A DNA stretch of 64,000 nucleotides from Psychroflexus curvus (GTDB lineage: Bacteria; Bacteroidota; Bacteroidia; Flavobacteriales; Flavobacteriaceae). The notes below the pieces were generated by a model. That model saw only the letters and a list, made by a program, of their open reading frames with translations, did no database searches and had not been told where the DNA came from. The stretch lies in assembly GCF_020164585.1 (NCBI RefSeq), contig NZ_JAIQZF010000001.1, positions 310,001 through 374,000 on the forward strand, read 5' to 3'. The position numbers and the translations under genes were made by a program. This document shows positions 35,114-44,263 of this stretch, piece after piece. Each line of letters begins with the position of its first letter. Within the stretch, counting starts at the first letter, position 1.

Positions 35114-36333
35114 CGGCTTATATAAAATTTCTGAGTATTAGAAGTTTGATTCACTTTTAAAAAATACAACCCTTCGGGTAAAGTAGAAACATCAATTGTA
35201 AATTCTAAGCTTGAAACGTCAAAAGTGGAAACTTCTTGTCCTAGAGTATTGTAAATGAAAACCTTTTCAGAAAGAAGACTTGGAGAAAATTTCAACTCCA
35301 GGCGTTGCGAAACAAGATTTCCGCTAGTGAGTAGAACAGATTTTTCGGTATTGAAATCAGTGGTGGATAAAAATTCTTCTGTAATATTTAAACTCATCAC
35401 CACTGGCAGATGATCACTCATCAAGTAAAGCCAGTCTCTTAATTGCTGAGAGTATTCTCCGTCACAATTCATGTCATCGATGTTATCATTAAAGCAGTTG
35501 CCATTGTTTCCCCATGCCTTGTAGGAATCCTGGACATAGCTAATACTGTTTGTGTCTGAATTTAATGCCTCCGAAATCAACATAATATCGAATCTGTCAT
35601 CCAAACCTCCACCAGCGCCATAATCATCAAAATCGTAATTGCTTAAGCGGGTACTTTGGGTGTGGATACCAGCAAGATTTGCATCATTATGCCATTCTCC
35701 TGGAGTACTAATAGGATCTTGCATCTTTAAATTATCGGTCCCATTCAATAAGGTCTGATAAGCAGGCTCTGATGAGGAATACATATTGAAATCCCCGGCA
35801 AGAAGAATATTTGTATCAGCAGGAAAGCTTTCGATATATTTGATAAACTGCTGGGCTTCATATAAGCGTTCGTTTTCATTTATTTCACCACCGGAAGCCT
35901 TAAAATGAGCCACAAAAACTTCAAATTCTATCTTAGAACTGGTGTTGAGTTCGAAGCTATAATGGTTTATATTTCTATAATTGGTTGATATCTGAGATGT
36001 AGAATTCAACTTAAATATGTCGGCGTCGTAATAGAGGGTTTGATTAATATATCCTCCAGGATTCTCTAAAAAGGGTGCCTGGACTATATTTTCAGTAGTA
36101 TAGTTAAACGAATAATCTAGAATATTATCAGCATCTGCTTTGGATTCGACTTCACTTACCATAAATAAGTCCGGTTCGTAAGTGTTTAAAATTGAATTTA
36201 AAATGTCTACACGCTCCCTGGGTGGGGCACTGGAAAAATTCAGGACATTGTAAAACATGGTTTTAATTTGAATTTGTCCAAAACTAAATGTTGAACATAA
36301 AAAAATCAGAAAAAGAAGTATTATTTTATTCAT
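35110..36333 (-). CDS. secreted endonuclease/exonuclease/phosphatase-family protein with T9SS sorting domain
   Basis: The 407-aa protein has a signal peptide (ends near residue 19), an EEP domain (about 20-315) with E in V-S-E-V-E-S, G-D-F-N-M near 178 and S-D-H-L-P-V near 310 as catalytic motifs, and a C-terminal type A T9SS sorting domain (about 330-407) with V-F-I-Y-N-T-L-G-Q-E-V and the closing L-P-E-G-L-Y-F-L-K-V. It should be secreted and may degrade extracellular nucleic acids. It is the third gene of the uvrA unit, overlapping the M1-like gene by 4 bp. Confidence 0.85.
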   Translation of the reverse strand: MNKIILLFLIFLCSTFSFGQIQIKTMFYNVLNFSSAPPRERVDILNSILNTYEPDLFMVSEVESKADADNILDYSFNYTTENIVQAPFLENPGGYINQTLYYDADIFKLNSTSQISTNYRNINHYSFELNTSSKIEFEVFVAHFKASGGEINENERLYEAQQFIKYIESFPADTNILLAGDFNMYSSSEPAYQTLLNGTDNLKMQDPISTPGEWHNDANLAGIHTQSTRLSNYDFDDYGAGGGLDDRFDIMLISEALNSDTNSISYVQDSYKAWGNNGNCFNDNIDDMNCDGEYSQQLRDWLYLMSDHLPVVMSLNITEEFLSTTDFNTEKSVLLTSGNLVSQRLELKFSPSLLSEKVFIYNTLGQEVSTFDVSSLEFTIDVSTLPEGLYFLKVNQTSNTQKFYISR

Positions 36334-36336
36334 TGC

Positions 36337-37023
36337 TTAAAAGTTTGGGCTTAAATCGTATTGAGTATAAAATTTCTCTAAGATTTCAACGACCTCATCC
36401 TCAGTATCAACCACATCTATGAGGTCCAGATCTTCAATATTTACGGTTCTAAGCTTTTCTGCTAATGTCGATTTAATCCAGTCCAGTAGTCCACTCCAAA
36501 ACTCTGTGCCTACTAAAATGATTGGAAACTTAGCTATTTTTCCAGTTTGTATAAGTGTAATTGCTTCAAAAAGCTCATCTAAAGTTCCAAAACCGCCTGG
36601 CATAACCACGAAGCCTTGAGAATATTTTACAAACATGACCTTACGAACAAAGAAGTAATCGAAGTCAAGGTTTTTATTGGAATCGATGTAAGGATTATCA
36701 TGTTGCTCAAAAGGTAAATCTATATTAAGACCAACAGAAGTTCCGCCGCCCAGATTAGCACCTTTATTTCCAGCTTCCATAATTCCAGGTCCGCCACCAG
36801 TAATGACACCATAACCTTTGTCAACTATTTTATTAGCTACTTTCACAGCAAGTTCGTAGTATTTTTCGCCAGGTTTAGTTCTTGCAGATCCAAAAATAGA
36901 GACACAGGGTCCAATCTCGCTTAGCCGTTCATAACCGTAAACAAACTCGCTCATGATTTTGAACAATGCCCAGCTGTCATTTGTCTTTATTTCATTCCAG
37001 TTTTTAGGATGTTTTTCAACCAT
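36337..37023 (-). CDS. LOG family (TIGR00730) Rossmann-fold protein
   Basis: The 228-aa protein has the family motifs G-G-G-P-G-I-M-E-A-G-N near 77-87 and P-G-G-F-G-T-L-D-E-L-F-E near 150-161 (PGGxGTxxE), the site of the nucleoside-5'-monophosphate phosphoribohydrolase activity. Such proteins cleave AMP- or cytokinin-type nucleotides. The bacterial substrate is not certain. It lies 6 bp after uvrA and 3 bp before the EEP gene. Confidence 0.85.
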   Translation of the reverse strand: MVEKHPKNWNEIKTNDSWALFKIMSEFVYGYERLSEIGPCVSIFGSARTKPGEKYYELAVKVANKIVDKGYGVITGGGPGIMEAGNKGANLGGGTSVGLNIDLPFEQHDNPYIDSNKNLDFDYFFVRKVMFVKYSQGFVVMPGGFGTLDELFEAITLIQTGKIAKFPIILVGTEFWSGLLDWIKSTLAEKLRTVNIEDLDLIDVVDTEDEVVEILEKFYTQYDLSPNF

Positions 37024-37029
37024 AATGTT

Positions 37030-39870
37030 TTATTGATTTAATTCTTTTCTTAAAAATTGAGCTGTATAGCTTGTTTTATTTTTTGATACCTGCTCTGGAG
37101 TTCCTTTAGCCACCAGTTCACCTCCTTTTTTTCCGCCTTCATAACCGATGTCAAAAATATAATCTGCAAGTTTAATCACATCCATATTATGTTCAATGAT
37201 TAAAACAGAATTTCCTACATCAACTAATTTTTGAAGAACTTCCATCAAAACGCGAATATCTTCAAAATGAAGACCGGTTGTAGGTTCATCTAAAATGTAA
37301 AACGTATTTCCAGTACTTATTTTTGATAATTCTGAAGCAAGTTTAATCCTTTGAGCTTCACCACCAGACAAGGTTGTACTTTGCTGACCTAATGTAATAT
37401 AACCTAGCCCCACATCTTTGATGGTTTTTAATTTTCTGTGAATTTTTGGAATAGGTTCAAAAAAGTCTGTAGCCTCGTTGATAGTCATTTGCAATACATC
37501 GCTAATAGATTTGCCTTTGTAGCGTATTTCTAAAGTTTCGCGATTGAAACGTTTACCCATACAGGTTTCGCATTCTACATACACATCCGGGAGAAAATTC
37601 ATTTCTATCACTTTCACACCAGCACCTCCACAAGTCTCACAGCGACCACCTTTCACATTAAAGCTGAATCTTCCAGGTTTATAACCTCTGATAAGTGCTT
37701 CTGGAGTCTTTGCAAACAAACTTCGTATTTCACCAAAAACACCCGTATAAGTGGCAGGGTTGGAACGTGGCGTTCTTCCAATAGGCGACTGATTGATGTC
37801 TATCACCTTATCCAAATGCTTGAGTCCTCTAACGGTTTTATGAGGAAGCGCTTCCATTTTTCCATTAAAAAAATGATTATTCAGCACCGGATAAAGTGTA
37901 TCGTTAATGAGCGTTGACTTGCCGCTTCCTGAAACTCCAGTGACTACAATGAGTTTACCAAGTGGAATTTTGATCGAAACGTCTTTAAGATTGTTTCCAG
38001 TGGCATTCATCAAATGCAAGTGCTTCCCATTTCCTTTTCTTCTTTTTTCAGGAATTTCAATTTTTCTTTTGCCAGAGAGGTAATCCGCAGTGAGTGTGTT
38101 ATGGCCCAAAATGGTTTTAGGATCTCCTTCACTTATTATTTCGCCTCCGTTTTTTCCAGCATGAGGGCCAATATCAATCACATGGTCTGCTCTTTCGATC
38201 ATGTCTTTATCATGTTCCACAACAATAATAGAATTTCCTACATCTCTTAAGGCTATTAATGAATTGATGAGTTTTTCATTGTCGCGCTGATGCAAACCAA
38301 TGCTTGGTTCATCAAGTATATATAAAACACCAACAAGCTGAGAACCGATTTGCGTAGCTAGTCTTATACGTTGTGCTTCACCACCAGACAAGGTTTTGGA
38401 ACCGCGATTTAAGTTTAAATAATTGAGACCTACATCTTCAAGAAATGAAAGTCTGGTTTTAATCTCTTTGATAATTTCTTCAGCAATCTTTTGTTCGCTT
38501 TTGCCAAGTCTTTTGAGTAAATCTTTAAAAAAAACAACTAATTCATCAACATCCATTTGGACGATGTCGGCCATATTTTTCTCATCGATTTTGTAATACA
38601 GGGATTCCTTTTTCAATCGACTTCCTTCGCAAGTTTCGCATGGTTTTTTATCCATGTATCGCTTTGCCCAGCGTTTAAGTGCTGCAGAGGATTCTTTCTG
38701 ATGAAACGTATCTTCAATGAATTTAGCTACACCTTCAAAGTTATAACTAAGCGTTTTGTTCACTTTAGAAGCTTCGCTGTATTTTTTAAAATTAGCTTTG
38801 CCACCATGAAGAATAACCTCTAATGCTTCTTTGGGAATGGTTTCAATCGGATCTGTTAATTCAAAATCAAAATGCTCAGCGATAGACCGCAATTGTTTAA
38901 AAACCCAATTGTTTTTCTTTTCCTTCCCGTGAGGTTCTATCCCGCCTGACTTGATGGATAAAGTTGGGTCTGGAATAATTCTATCGAGATTAATTTCATA
39001 AACCTCGCCAAGTCCATTGCATTTTGGACAAGCCCCTTTAGGTGAGTTGAAAGAAAAGTTGTTTGGCTCGGGATTAGGGTAGGAGATGCCCGTTGTAGGA
39101 CACATCAGATTTCGACTAAAAAACTTAGCTTCTTCTTTGCTGTGTTCCAAAACCATCATCACATTATTGCCCTGCTTCATGGCAGTAGCAATACTTTCGC
39201 TTAATCGTTTGTTGGTGTTGGTATCATCGTCAATTTTAAGCCGATCTACAACTACTTCAATATCGTGGATTTTATAGCGATCCACTTTCATGCCTTTTTC
39301 AATATCCTTTATCTCACCATCAATTCTAACTTTTACAAAGCCTTGTTTGGCAACTTGTTCAAAAAGTTCTCTGTAATGTCCTTTTCTAGAACGAATGACG
39401 GGAGCCAAAATATTGACTTTTTTTCCTTCAAAATCTTCAATGATTTTATTCTGAATTTGTTCATCGGTGAAACTCACCATTTTTTCACCGGTTTTATAAC
39501 TGTAGGCAGTTCCAACTCTGGCAAAAAGAAGCCTAAGGAAATCGTAAATTTCAGTAATTGTACCTACTGTGCTTCGGGGGCTCTTGGAAGTGGTCTTTTG
39601 CTCAATAGCAATAACAGGAGAGAGGCCATCAATTTTATCGACATCTGGTCGCTCCAAACCTCCCAGGAATTGCCGGGCGTACGCTGAAAACGTTTCGATG
39701 TAGCGGCGTTGTCCCTCAGCATAAATAGTATCAAAGGCCAGGGATGATTTTCCTGAGCCAGATAAGCCTGTGATGACCACAAGTTTATTTCTAGGAATAG
39801 TGACGTCAATGTCTTTTAAATTATGAACTCTAGCCCCAAGGACTTCAATAAATTCTTCTTTTTTTCTCAT
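37030..39870 (-). CDS. uvrA: excinuclease ABC subunit A
   Basis: The 946-aa protein has two ABC ATPase modules with Walker [10 protein letters not shown] near 33-41 and G-V-S-G-S-G-K-S-T near 640, two S-G-G-E-A-Q-R-I signatures, and two zinc-finger cysteine sets (C-P-K-C-N-G near 285; C-E-T-C-G-G near 745). It finds bulky DNA damage for nucleotide excision repair with UvrB. The length is normal. It begins a four-gene minus unit with LOG, EEP and M1-like genes, a context that does not match its repair role and probably reflects co-transcription only. Confidence 0.97.
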   Translation of the reverse strand: MRKKEEFIEVLGARVHNLKDIDVTIPRNKLVVITGLSGSGKSSLAFDTIYAEGQRRYIETFSAYARQFLGGLERPDVDKIDGLSPVIAIEQKTTSKSPRSTVGTITEIYDFLRLLFARVGTAYSYKTGEKMVSFTDEQIQNKIIEDFEGKKVNILAPVIRSRKGHYRELFEQVAKQGFVKVRIDGEIKDIEKGMKVDRYKIHDIEVVVDRLKIDDDTNTNKRLSESIATAMKQGNNVMMVLEHSKEEAKFFSRNLMCPTTGISYPNPEPNNFSFNSPKGACPKCNGLGEVYEINLDRIIPDPTLSIKSGGIEPHGKEKKNNWVFKQLRSIAEHFDFELTDPIETIPKEALEVILHGGKANFKKYSEASKVNKTLSYNFEGVAKFIEDTFHQKESSAALKRWAKRYMDKKPCETCEGSRLKKESLYYKIDEKNMADIVQMDVDELVVFFKDLLKRLGKSEQKIAEEIIKEIKTRLSFLEDVGLNYLNLNRGSKTLSGGEAQRIRLATQIGSQLVGVLYILDEPSIGLHQRDNEKLINSLIALRDVGNSIIVVEHDKDMIERADHVIDIGPHAGKNGGEIISEGDPKTILGHNTLTADYLSGKRKIEIPEKRRKGNGKHLHLMNATGNNLKDVSIKIPLGKLIVVTGVSGSGKSTLINDTLYPVLNNHFFNGKMEALPHKTVRGLKHLDKVIDINQSPIGRTPRSNPATYTGVFGEIRSLFAKTPEALIRGYKPGRFSFNVKGGRCETCGGAGVKVIEMNFLPDVYVECETCMGKRFNRETLEIRYKGKSISDVLQMTINEATDFFEPIPKIHRKLKTIKDVGLGYITLGQQSTTLSGGEAQRIKLASELSKISTGNTFYILDEPTTGLHFEDIRVLMEVLQKLVDVGNSVLIIEHNMDVIKLADYIFDIGYEGGKKGGELVAKGTPEQVSKNKTSYTAQFLRKELNQ

Positions 39871-39987
39871 AGTTATTTCAACGCGCGAATTTAAGTAATC
39901 TAAATGATATTATGAGGCATAATACCATTTGCTTATCAATTGTTGAAAGCTAAAATGAAATTGGAAATTTGAATTTGACTGTAAGCT

Positions 39988-40287
39988 TTAAATACTTATT
40001 CCTGCAGGAAGCAAGTCTTTGTATTTCAATCTGTTTTTTCTAAAAAATTTGGCTATTTCGGGAGAAGTAGGCATCACTTTGAAGCGAGTATCTTTAAAAC
40101 TGTCCAGAATTTTTGAAATAAACTGATTTTGAACCTCAGAATCCATAAATTTTTCAGGAACCGTTAGCTTAGTAAGAAAAATTTTTCTGTCGTGTTCAGA
40201 AAATTCAACTGCTAAAAGCTCTCCGTCAATTTTAGTTTCGTATTGCCTTTGAAACTCGTTTTTAGTTACGTCAAAGTTATTTTCCAT
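39988..40287 (-). CDS. small GNAT-like protein (PF14542 type) with degenerate acetyl-CoA site
   Basis: The 99-aa product follows the pattern of YidJ-like small N-acetyltransferases: strand Y-E-T-K-I-D-G-E, then I-F-L-T-K-L-T-V-P near 37-45 and V-M-P-T-S-P-E-I-A-K near 72-81. The pyrophosphate-binding G-x-G-x-G/A loop expected after the V-P-E turn is D-S-E-V-Q-N at 49-54, so acetyl-CoA binding is doubtful. Function unknown. It stands alone upstream of uvrA. Confidence 0.6.
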   Translation of the reverse strand: MENNFDVTKNEFQRQYETKIDGELLAVEFSEHDRKIFLTKLTVPEKFMDSEVQNQFISKILDSFKDTRFKVMPTSPEIAKFFRKNRLKYKDLLPAGISI

Positions 40288-40388
40288 ATCAAAGATTTGT
40301 AAATCTTAAACCTTGTATCAATTTACAAAATGTAATGATTTGTGAATTAATTTATTAATCTACAAAGGTAAACAATATATTTATAACC

Positions 40389-40396
40389 TATTTTTG
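40389..40396 (+). promoter_or_regulatory. -7 promoter element before the alpha/beta hydrolase gene
   Basis: TATTTTTG matches TAnnTTTG, 30 bp before the GTG start. No TTG at the right distance was found. Confidence 0.4.
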
Positions 40397-40426
40397 TAAA
40401 TGAATTAAATAAAAATTATAGCAGTA

Positions 40427-41095
40427 GTGGTTAAGGTTTATATGATGCCGGGTATGGCGGCAAATCCGACAATATTTGAAAGGATAGAATTGCCAAAAGC
40501 CGAATTTAAAATAATTTGGCTGTCCTGGAAAATCCCTGCGAAGGAAGAGACGCTTTCATCTTATGCCAGACGAATGGTAGAAGAAGTCGTTAAAAATGAA
40601 CCTGTTGTGCTTATAGGTGTTTCTTTCGGTGGAGTTTTGGTTCAGGAAATGAGTAAATTAGTAAGCGTAAAAAGACTCATTATTATTTCCAGTGTGAAAA
40701 CGAAACATGAGCTCCCGAAAAGAATGAAAATAGCAAGAGATACCGGTGTATATAAAGTTTTACCTACAGGTTTGCTGAACTATATGACTCATATAGAAAA
40801 ATTACCTTTAGGTGATTTGGTTAGTAAGCGCTTAAAACTTTACCAGCACTATCTCTCTATCAATGATAGAGAATATTTGGATTGGGCAATAAAGGAAATG
40901 TTATGCTGGAATCAAACTCAACCTATTAAGGATATAATACATATTCATGGAGATGAAGATTTAGTATTTCCTATTAAAAACATTGAAAATAGTATTGCTA
41001 TTCCAAAGGGAACGCATATTATGATCCTTATGAAATACAAGTGGTTCAATAAACACTTGCCAGAGTTAATATTGAATGGGAAAATTAACTCCTAA
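40427..41095 (+). CDS. alpha/beta hydrolase fold protein
   Basis: The 222-aa protein has M-P-G-M-A-A-N (oxyanion-like) near 7-13, the nucleophile elbow G-V-S-F-G-G near 63-68 (Ser), and a D-E-D-L-V-F-P-I-K segment near 182-190 with H-I-H-G-D just before it; G-T-H-I-M supplies the final His. It is probably an esterase. The start GTG 40427 is the only candidate that keeps the first strand; no in-frame ATG precedes the upstream stop (40406-40408). It lies 18 bp before the transglycosylase gene. Confidence 0.75.
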   Translation: MVKVYMMPGMAANPTIFERIELPKAEFKIIWLSWKIPAKEETLSSYARRMVEEVVKNEPVVLIGVSFGGVLVQEMSKLVSVKRLIIISSVKTKHELPKRMKIARDTGVYKVLPTGLLNYMTHIEKLPLGDLVSKRLKLYQHYLSINDREYLDWAIKEMLCWNQTQPIKDIIHIHGDEDLVFPIKNIENSIAIPKGTHIMILMKYKWFNKHLPELILNGKINS

Positions 41096-41113
41096 AATTT
41101 AAGAATACATATT

Positions 41114-42049
41114 ATGAAACTTGATACTTTTTTTAAAAAGATAATATTTACTCTAGGAATCGTAACTCTTACCTTAGGGACTTATTATGCAATCTCCAGC
41201 TTTATAGCTACGGAAGTAGTTACAGATTCAACTAAAACTATAGAAAAAAGTTTTAAAAAGGATTACAATGTTTTCGCTATAGATCTTCCAGAAAAAATCG
41301 ATTTTGCTGGTGAGCCAACACCTCTTGAAATCCCAGATATAAAAGAACGCCTGGATAAGGAACTATTGGTAAACACCTATTGGCAGTCAAACGCTTTACT
41401 TCTCATCAAAAGATCTCACAAATACTTTCCAATTATAGAGCCGATTTTAAAAGAGTATGGAGTTCCGGATGATTTTAAATATTTAGCAATAGCTGAAAGT
41501 GGTTTGGAGCACGTGGTTTCTTATGCTGGTGCCACAGGGTTTTGGCAAATCATGAAGGCCACAGCTAAAGAGTATGGGCTTGAAGTAAATGATAATGTAG
41601 ATGAACGTTATCACATTGAAAAATCTACAAGAGTAGCTTGTGAATACCTTTTAAAATCTAAAGAACGATTTGGAAGCTGGACGCTGGCTGCAGCAGCTTA
41701 CAATGCCGGGAATTATGGAATTTCTAAAGAACTGAAACGTCAGGAAGTTGAAAATTATTACGATTTACTGCTTAATCCTGAAACCTCCAGATATGTGTTT
41801 AGAATTATTGCTTTAAAACATATTTTATCTAATGCAAAGGAATTTGGGTTTCATTACGAAGAAAAACACCTTTATGAAATTCAACCTCTTAAAACTGTAG
41901 AAGTGGACACGGCTGTAAACGACTTTGTAAGATTTGCAGAAAAATTTGATATGAATTACAAGACACTGAAAATTCATAATCCGTGGCTTAGAGACAAGCA
42001 TCTGAATAACTATTCCAAAAAAAATTACACTATTAAAGTTTTAAAATAA
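41114..42049 (+). CDS. lytic murein transglycosylase (SLT/GH23)
   Basis: The 311-aa protein has an N-terminal membrane anchor (about 10-30) and an SLT domain with the catalytic glutamate in I-A-E-S-G-L-E near 125-131, then G-A-T-G-F-W-Q-I-M and A-A-A-A-Y-N-A-G-N-Y. It cleaves peptidoglycan glycan strands to 1,6-anhydromuropeptides. The last 40 residues (Y-T-I-K-V-L-K end) may be a degenerate LysM-like strand. It is MltD-like but shorter. The TSUP gene starts 9 bp downstream. Confidence 0.88.
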   Translation: MKLDTFFKKIIFTLGIVTLTLGTYYAISSFIATEVVTDSTKTIEKSFKKDYNVFAIDLPEKIDFAGEPTPLEIPDIKERLDKELLVNTYWQSNALLLIKRSHKYFPIIEPILKEYGVPDDFKYLAIAESGLEHVVSYAGATGFWQIMKATAKEYGLEVNDNVDERYHIEKSTRVACEYLLKSKERFGSWTLAAAAYNAGNYGISKELKRQEVENYYDLLLNPETSRYVFRIIALKHILSNAKEFGFHYEEKHLYEIQPLKTVEVDTAVNDFVRFAEKFDMNYKTLKIHNPWLRDKHLNNYSKKNYTIKVLK

Positions 42050-42058
42050 TTATCTGCC

Positions 42059-42427
42059 ATGGTTTTACTTACACTTATAGCATTAGTCGTTATTGGATTA
42101 CTTGCGGGATTTCTAAGTGGTGTCTTAGGAGTAGGAGGAGGAGTTGTTATGGTTCCTTTAATGGTTTTACTTTTAGGATTTTCACAGCACCAAGCACAAG
42201 GAACAAGTTTAGCTGTTTTAGCTGTCCCGGTCACATTAGCAGCTGCTTATAATTATTACCAAGATGGAAGTCTTAACTGGAAATATGCCTTGGTTATGGC
42301 TTCAATGTTTGTTATAGGCGGTTATTTAGGTTCCAAATTAGCGATTAGTCTAGATGAGAAATTATTACGACGAATATTCGGAGTGGTTTTAGTCCTGTTG
42401 GGTTTCAGAATGATATTTAGTAAATAA
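42059..42427 (+). CDS. half-size TSUP/TauE-SafE family membrane protein
   Basis: The 122-aa protein has four hydrophobic segments and the TSUP repeat motif G-F-L-S-G-V-L-G-V-G-G-G near 17-28, Q-A-Q-G-T-S-L near 45-51 and G-G-Y-L-G-S-K near 86-92. Full TSUP permeases have two such repeats (about 250 aa); this one has only one, so it must act as a dimer or has a reduced role. The substrate (sulfite, sulfonates or other anions) is unknown. It is 9 bp after the transglycosylase gene, within its probable operon. Confidence 0.8.
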   Translation: MVLLTLIALVVIGLLAGFLSGVLGVGGGVVMVPLMVLLLGFSQHQAQGTSLAVLAVPVTLAAAYNYYQDGSLNWKYALVMASMFVIGGYLGSKLAISLDEKLLRRIFGVVLVLLGFRMIFSK

Positions 42428-42857
42428 CTGAGGTGTTTATGATGTTGGATTAAAGACTTTCTTCAGTTAGTGTTCTCATTATTTTTTAGCCAAACCCGTT
42501 ATCAGACAAGCTTGAAATTAAGTGGTTATCTAATGTGAATTATAATTCCATTACTGATTTTTGTTAAGGATATAAGGATTTCTAAGTTGTTTTTAAATAC
42601 TTCTAGAGTTTTTGTTTTATTGGTGTCTGTTTGATGTAAATCTTCTCAATTTTAGCAGAAAATTAGTTTTAATTCTGGCTAGTATTTTACTATCATTTTA
42701 AAAAAAAAATAGTGTTGAAAGCTATTTTATTTTGGAAAAAAATCTAAAATAATGCTTAGATAAGGAGCTTAAGCCTTTCCATTGCTCAATAAACCTTGTT
42801 AAATTTTAAAATCAATTAAGATTCGCTTAATCAATATTTATGATGAATTAGCAATAA
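42428..42857. other. 430-bp non-coding leader region before the two-component pair
   Basis: No reading frame with support on either strand, no terminator hairpin with a T-run, and no recognisable RNA. The stretch is strongly AT-rich with A-runs near 42700. It contains a short inverted arm pair (TATTTTA / TAAAATA near 42730-42755) of doubtful weight. The promoter of the downstream pair begins at 42858. Confidence 0.5.
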
Positions 42858-42891
42858 TTGTAAAAAAATTGATAAGAGTTTGTTATATTTG
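42858..42891 (+). promoter_or_regulatory. promoter of the HisKA_2/AraC two-component pair
   Basis: TTG (42858-42860), 23-nt spacer, TATATTTG (42884-42891). The -7 box is a perfect match and the start codon lies 30 bp downstream. Confidence 0.6.
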
Positions 42892-42921
42892 TAGTAACCA
42901 ACTATTTAAGAAATAAATTTT

Positions 42922-43524
42922 ATGACCAATGGGGTAAAAGAAGATAATGAAAGACTGAAGGAAATTCTCTATAAAACTCTTCACAGATTTAAAAACAATT
43001 TACAAACACAACTTAGTTTGATGAATATACAGACCTCAACCAATAGGTCTTATTTCGATGACAAAACCATTATTGTAGATAGGATTTTTGCGCTTACTCA
43101 TGTTTATGATCTTTATTACATTAGTAACAAAGAAGAGTATCTGCCAAAAGACTCTCGAGTGTCATTGCAATCATTTATGCTTCATTTTTTTCAGTATTTA
43201 AAAAATTCATCATCAAAAATTGATTTTGAACTTAATGATATATCAGAAATTAATGTAGAAGTCGATGACTTATTAATTTTGAGCTATATTATTATTGAAA
43301 TTAATGATTTTAGAAAAAGCCTTGATGATGATCTGTATTTCGAAATATATCATCAGAACTCTAAAGCATTTTTTAATTTCTCCTTTTCTAGTATCAAAAC
43401 TCATGAAAACTTTCATGAGTTATTTGAAAGTCAGTACAAAATTCTAGATCTCTTGGTTATGCAATTGAAAGGTAAATTCGATTATGAGAAAAAATACGTA
43501 AAACTTTCATTCCCAATCTTATGA
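42922..43524 (+). CDS. HisKA_2-type histidine phosphotransfer protein or degenerate kinase
   Basis: The 200-aa protein starts with a DHp-like helix pair with the HisKA_2 signature L-H-R-F-K-N-N-L-Q (His21) and Q-L-S-L-M-N-I-Q. The C-terminal half has the outline of a Bergerat ATPase domain, but the D-x-G-x-G and G-x-G motifs are missing (only I-I-I-E-I-N-D remains of the N-box). No membrane or sensor domain is present. It may work as a phosphotransfer protein, like ChpT, rather than a kinase. It overlaps the response regulator gene by 4 bp (ATGA), so the two are made together. Confidence 0.7.
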   Translation: MTNGVKEDNERLKEILYKTLHRFKNNLQTQLSLMNIQTSTNRSYFDDKTIIVDRIFALTHVYDLYYISNKEEYLPKDSRVSLQSFMLHFFQYLKNSSSKIDFELNDISEINVEVDDLLILSYIIIEINDFRKSLDDDLYFEIYHQNSKAFFNFSFSSIKTHENFHELFESQYKILDLLVMQLKGKFDYEKKYVKLSFPIL

Positions 43525-44258
43525 AAACAAAAATCCTAGTAGTAGAAGACGACCAAATCATTTCATTTGAAATCAAAACGATTTTAGAGAAAAATGGTTA
43601 TGACGTAAATATTTGTGATAGCTATGCGTGCTGTATCAAAAATCTGGATACATTTAAACCAGAGCTTATACTTCTCGATATAGACCTAAGCAAAAAGTAT
43701 GAAGGTATACAAATCGGCTCTTATTTAAATTCAAAATCACATCTTCCGTTTATTTATATCACTGGGTATACGGATAATGAAACTTTAAAAAGGATTCAAA
43801 CCACAAAGCCGGTGGGTTATTTTTCAAAGCCTTTTAGGGAGATCGATATCATTAACAATATTGAACTTGCCTTATATAATAAAAAAGCAGAATCGGATGA
43901 TAATACTATTCCTGAAGATTTAGAGGAAAGCAAATATTCAAAACCTATAAAAAGAGCATTAGAATATATAGATACCAATATCAACCAAGAAATAAAAACG
44001 GACGAGCTTATAAGAGTTTCTGGTTGGAGTAAGTTTCATTTCATAAGAGAATTCGCCAAGGAAGTTGGGATTACACCATATCAATATGTTTTTGATGAAA
44101 AGATGAAACTGGCTTCTTCAAAATTGAAGAATACCTACCAGCCTGTTAAAGAGATTGCTTTTGACCTTGGTTACAGATCCAATTCTAGTTTTACTAATGC
44201 ATTTGTAAAGCACGCAGGAGTATCTCCCTCTCACTATAGAAAAAAACATTGTAGATAG
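43521..44258 (+). CDS. response regulator with AraC-type DNA-binding domain
   Basis: The 245-aa protein has a receiver domain (1-120) with E9/D10/D11, phosphoacceptor Asp53 in L-L-D-I-D, and Lys in S-K-P-F near 107; an acidic linker (124-140); and an AraC HTH domain (about 145-245) with two helix-turn-helix units, the second marked by A-F-D-L-G-Y-R-S-N-S-S-F-T-N-A-F. It should bind DNA on phosphorylation. The usual flavobacterial partner domains (LytTR, NarL) are not used; free-standing receiver-AraC proteins are less common there. Target genes unknown. Confidence 0.88.
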   Translation: MKTKILVVEDDQIISFEIKTILEKNGYDVNICDSYACCIKNLDTFKPELILLDIDLSKKYEGIQIGSYLNSKSHLPFIYITGYTDNETLKRIQTTKPVGYFSKPFREIDIINNIELALYNKKAESDDNTIPEDLEESKYSKPIKRALEYIDTNINQEIKTDELIRVSGWSKFHFIREFAKEVGITPYQYVFDEKMKLASSKLKNTYQPVKEIAFDLGYRSNSSFTNAFVKHAGVSPSHYRKKHCR

Positions 44259-44263
44259 GTAGT

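Noticed and set aside
42700-42760. Terminator or small RNA near the A-run
   Set aside because: The 7-bp arms with a 15-nt loop are too weak in such AT-rich sequence and no T-run follows.
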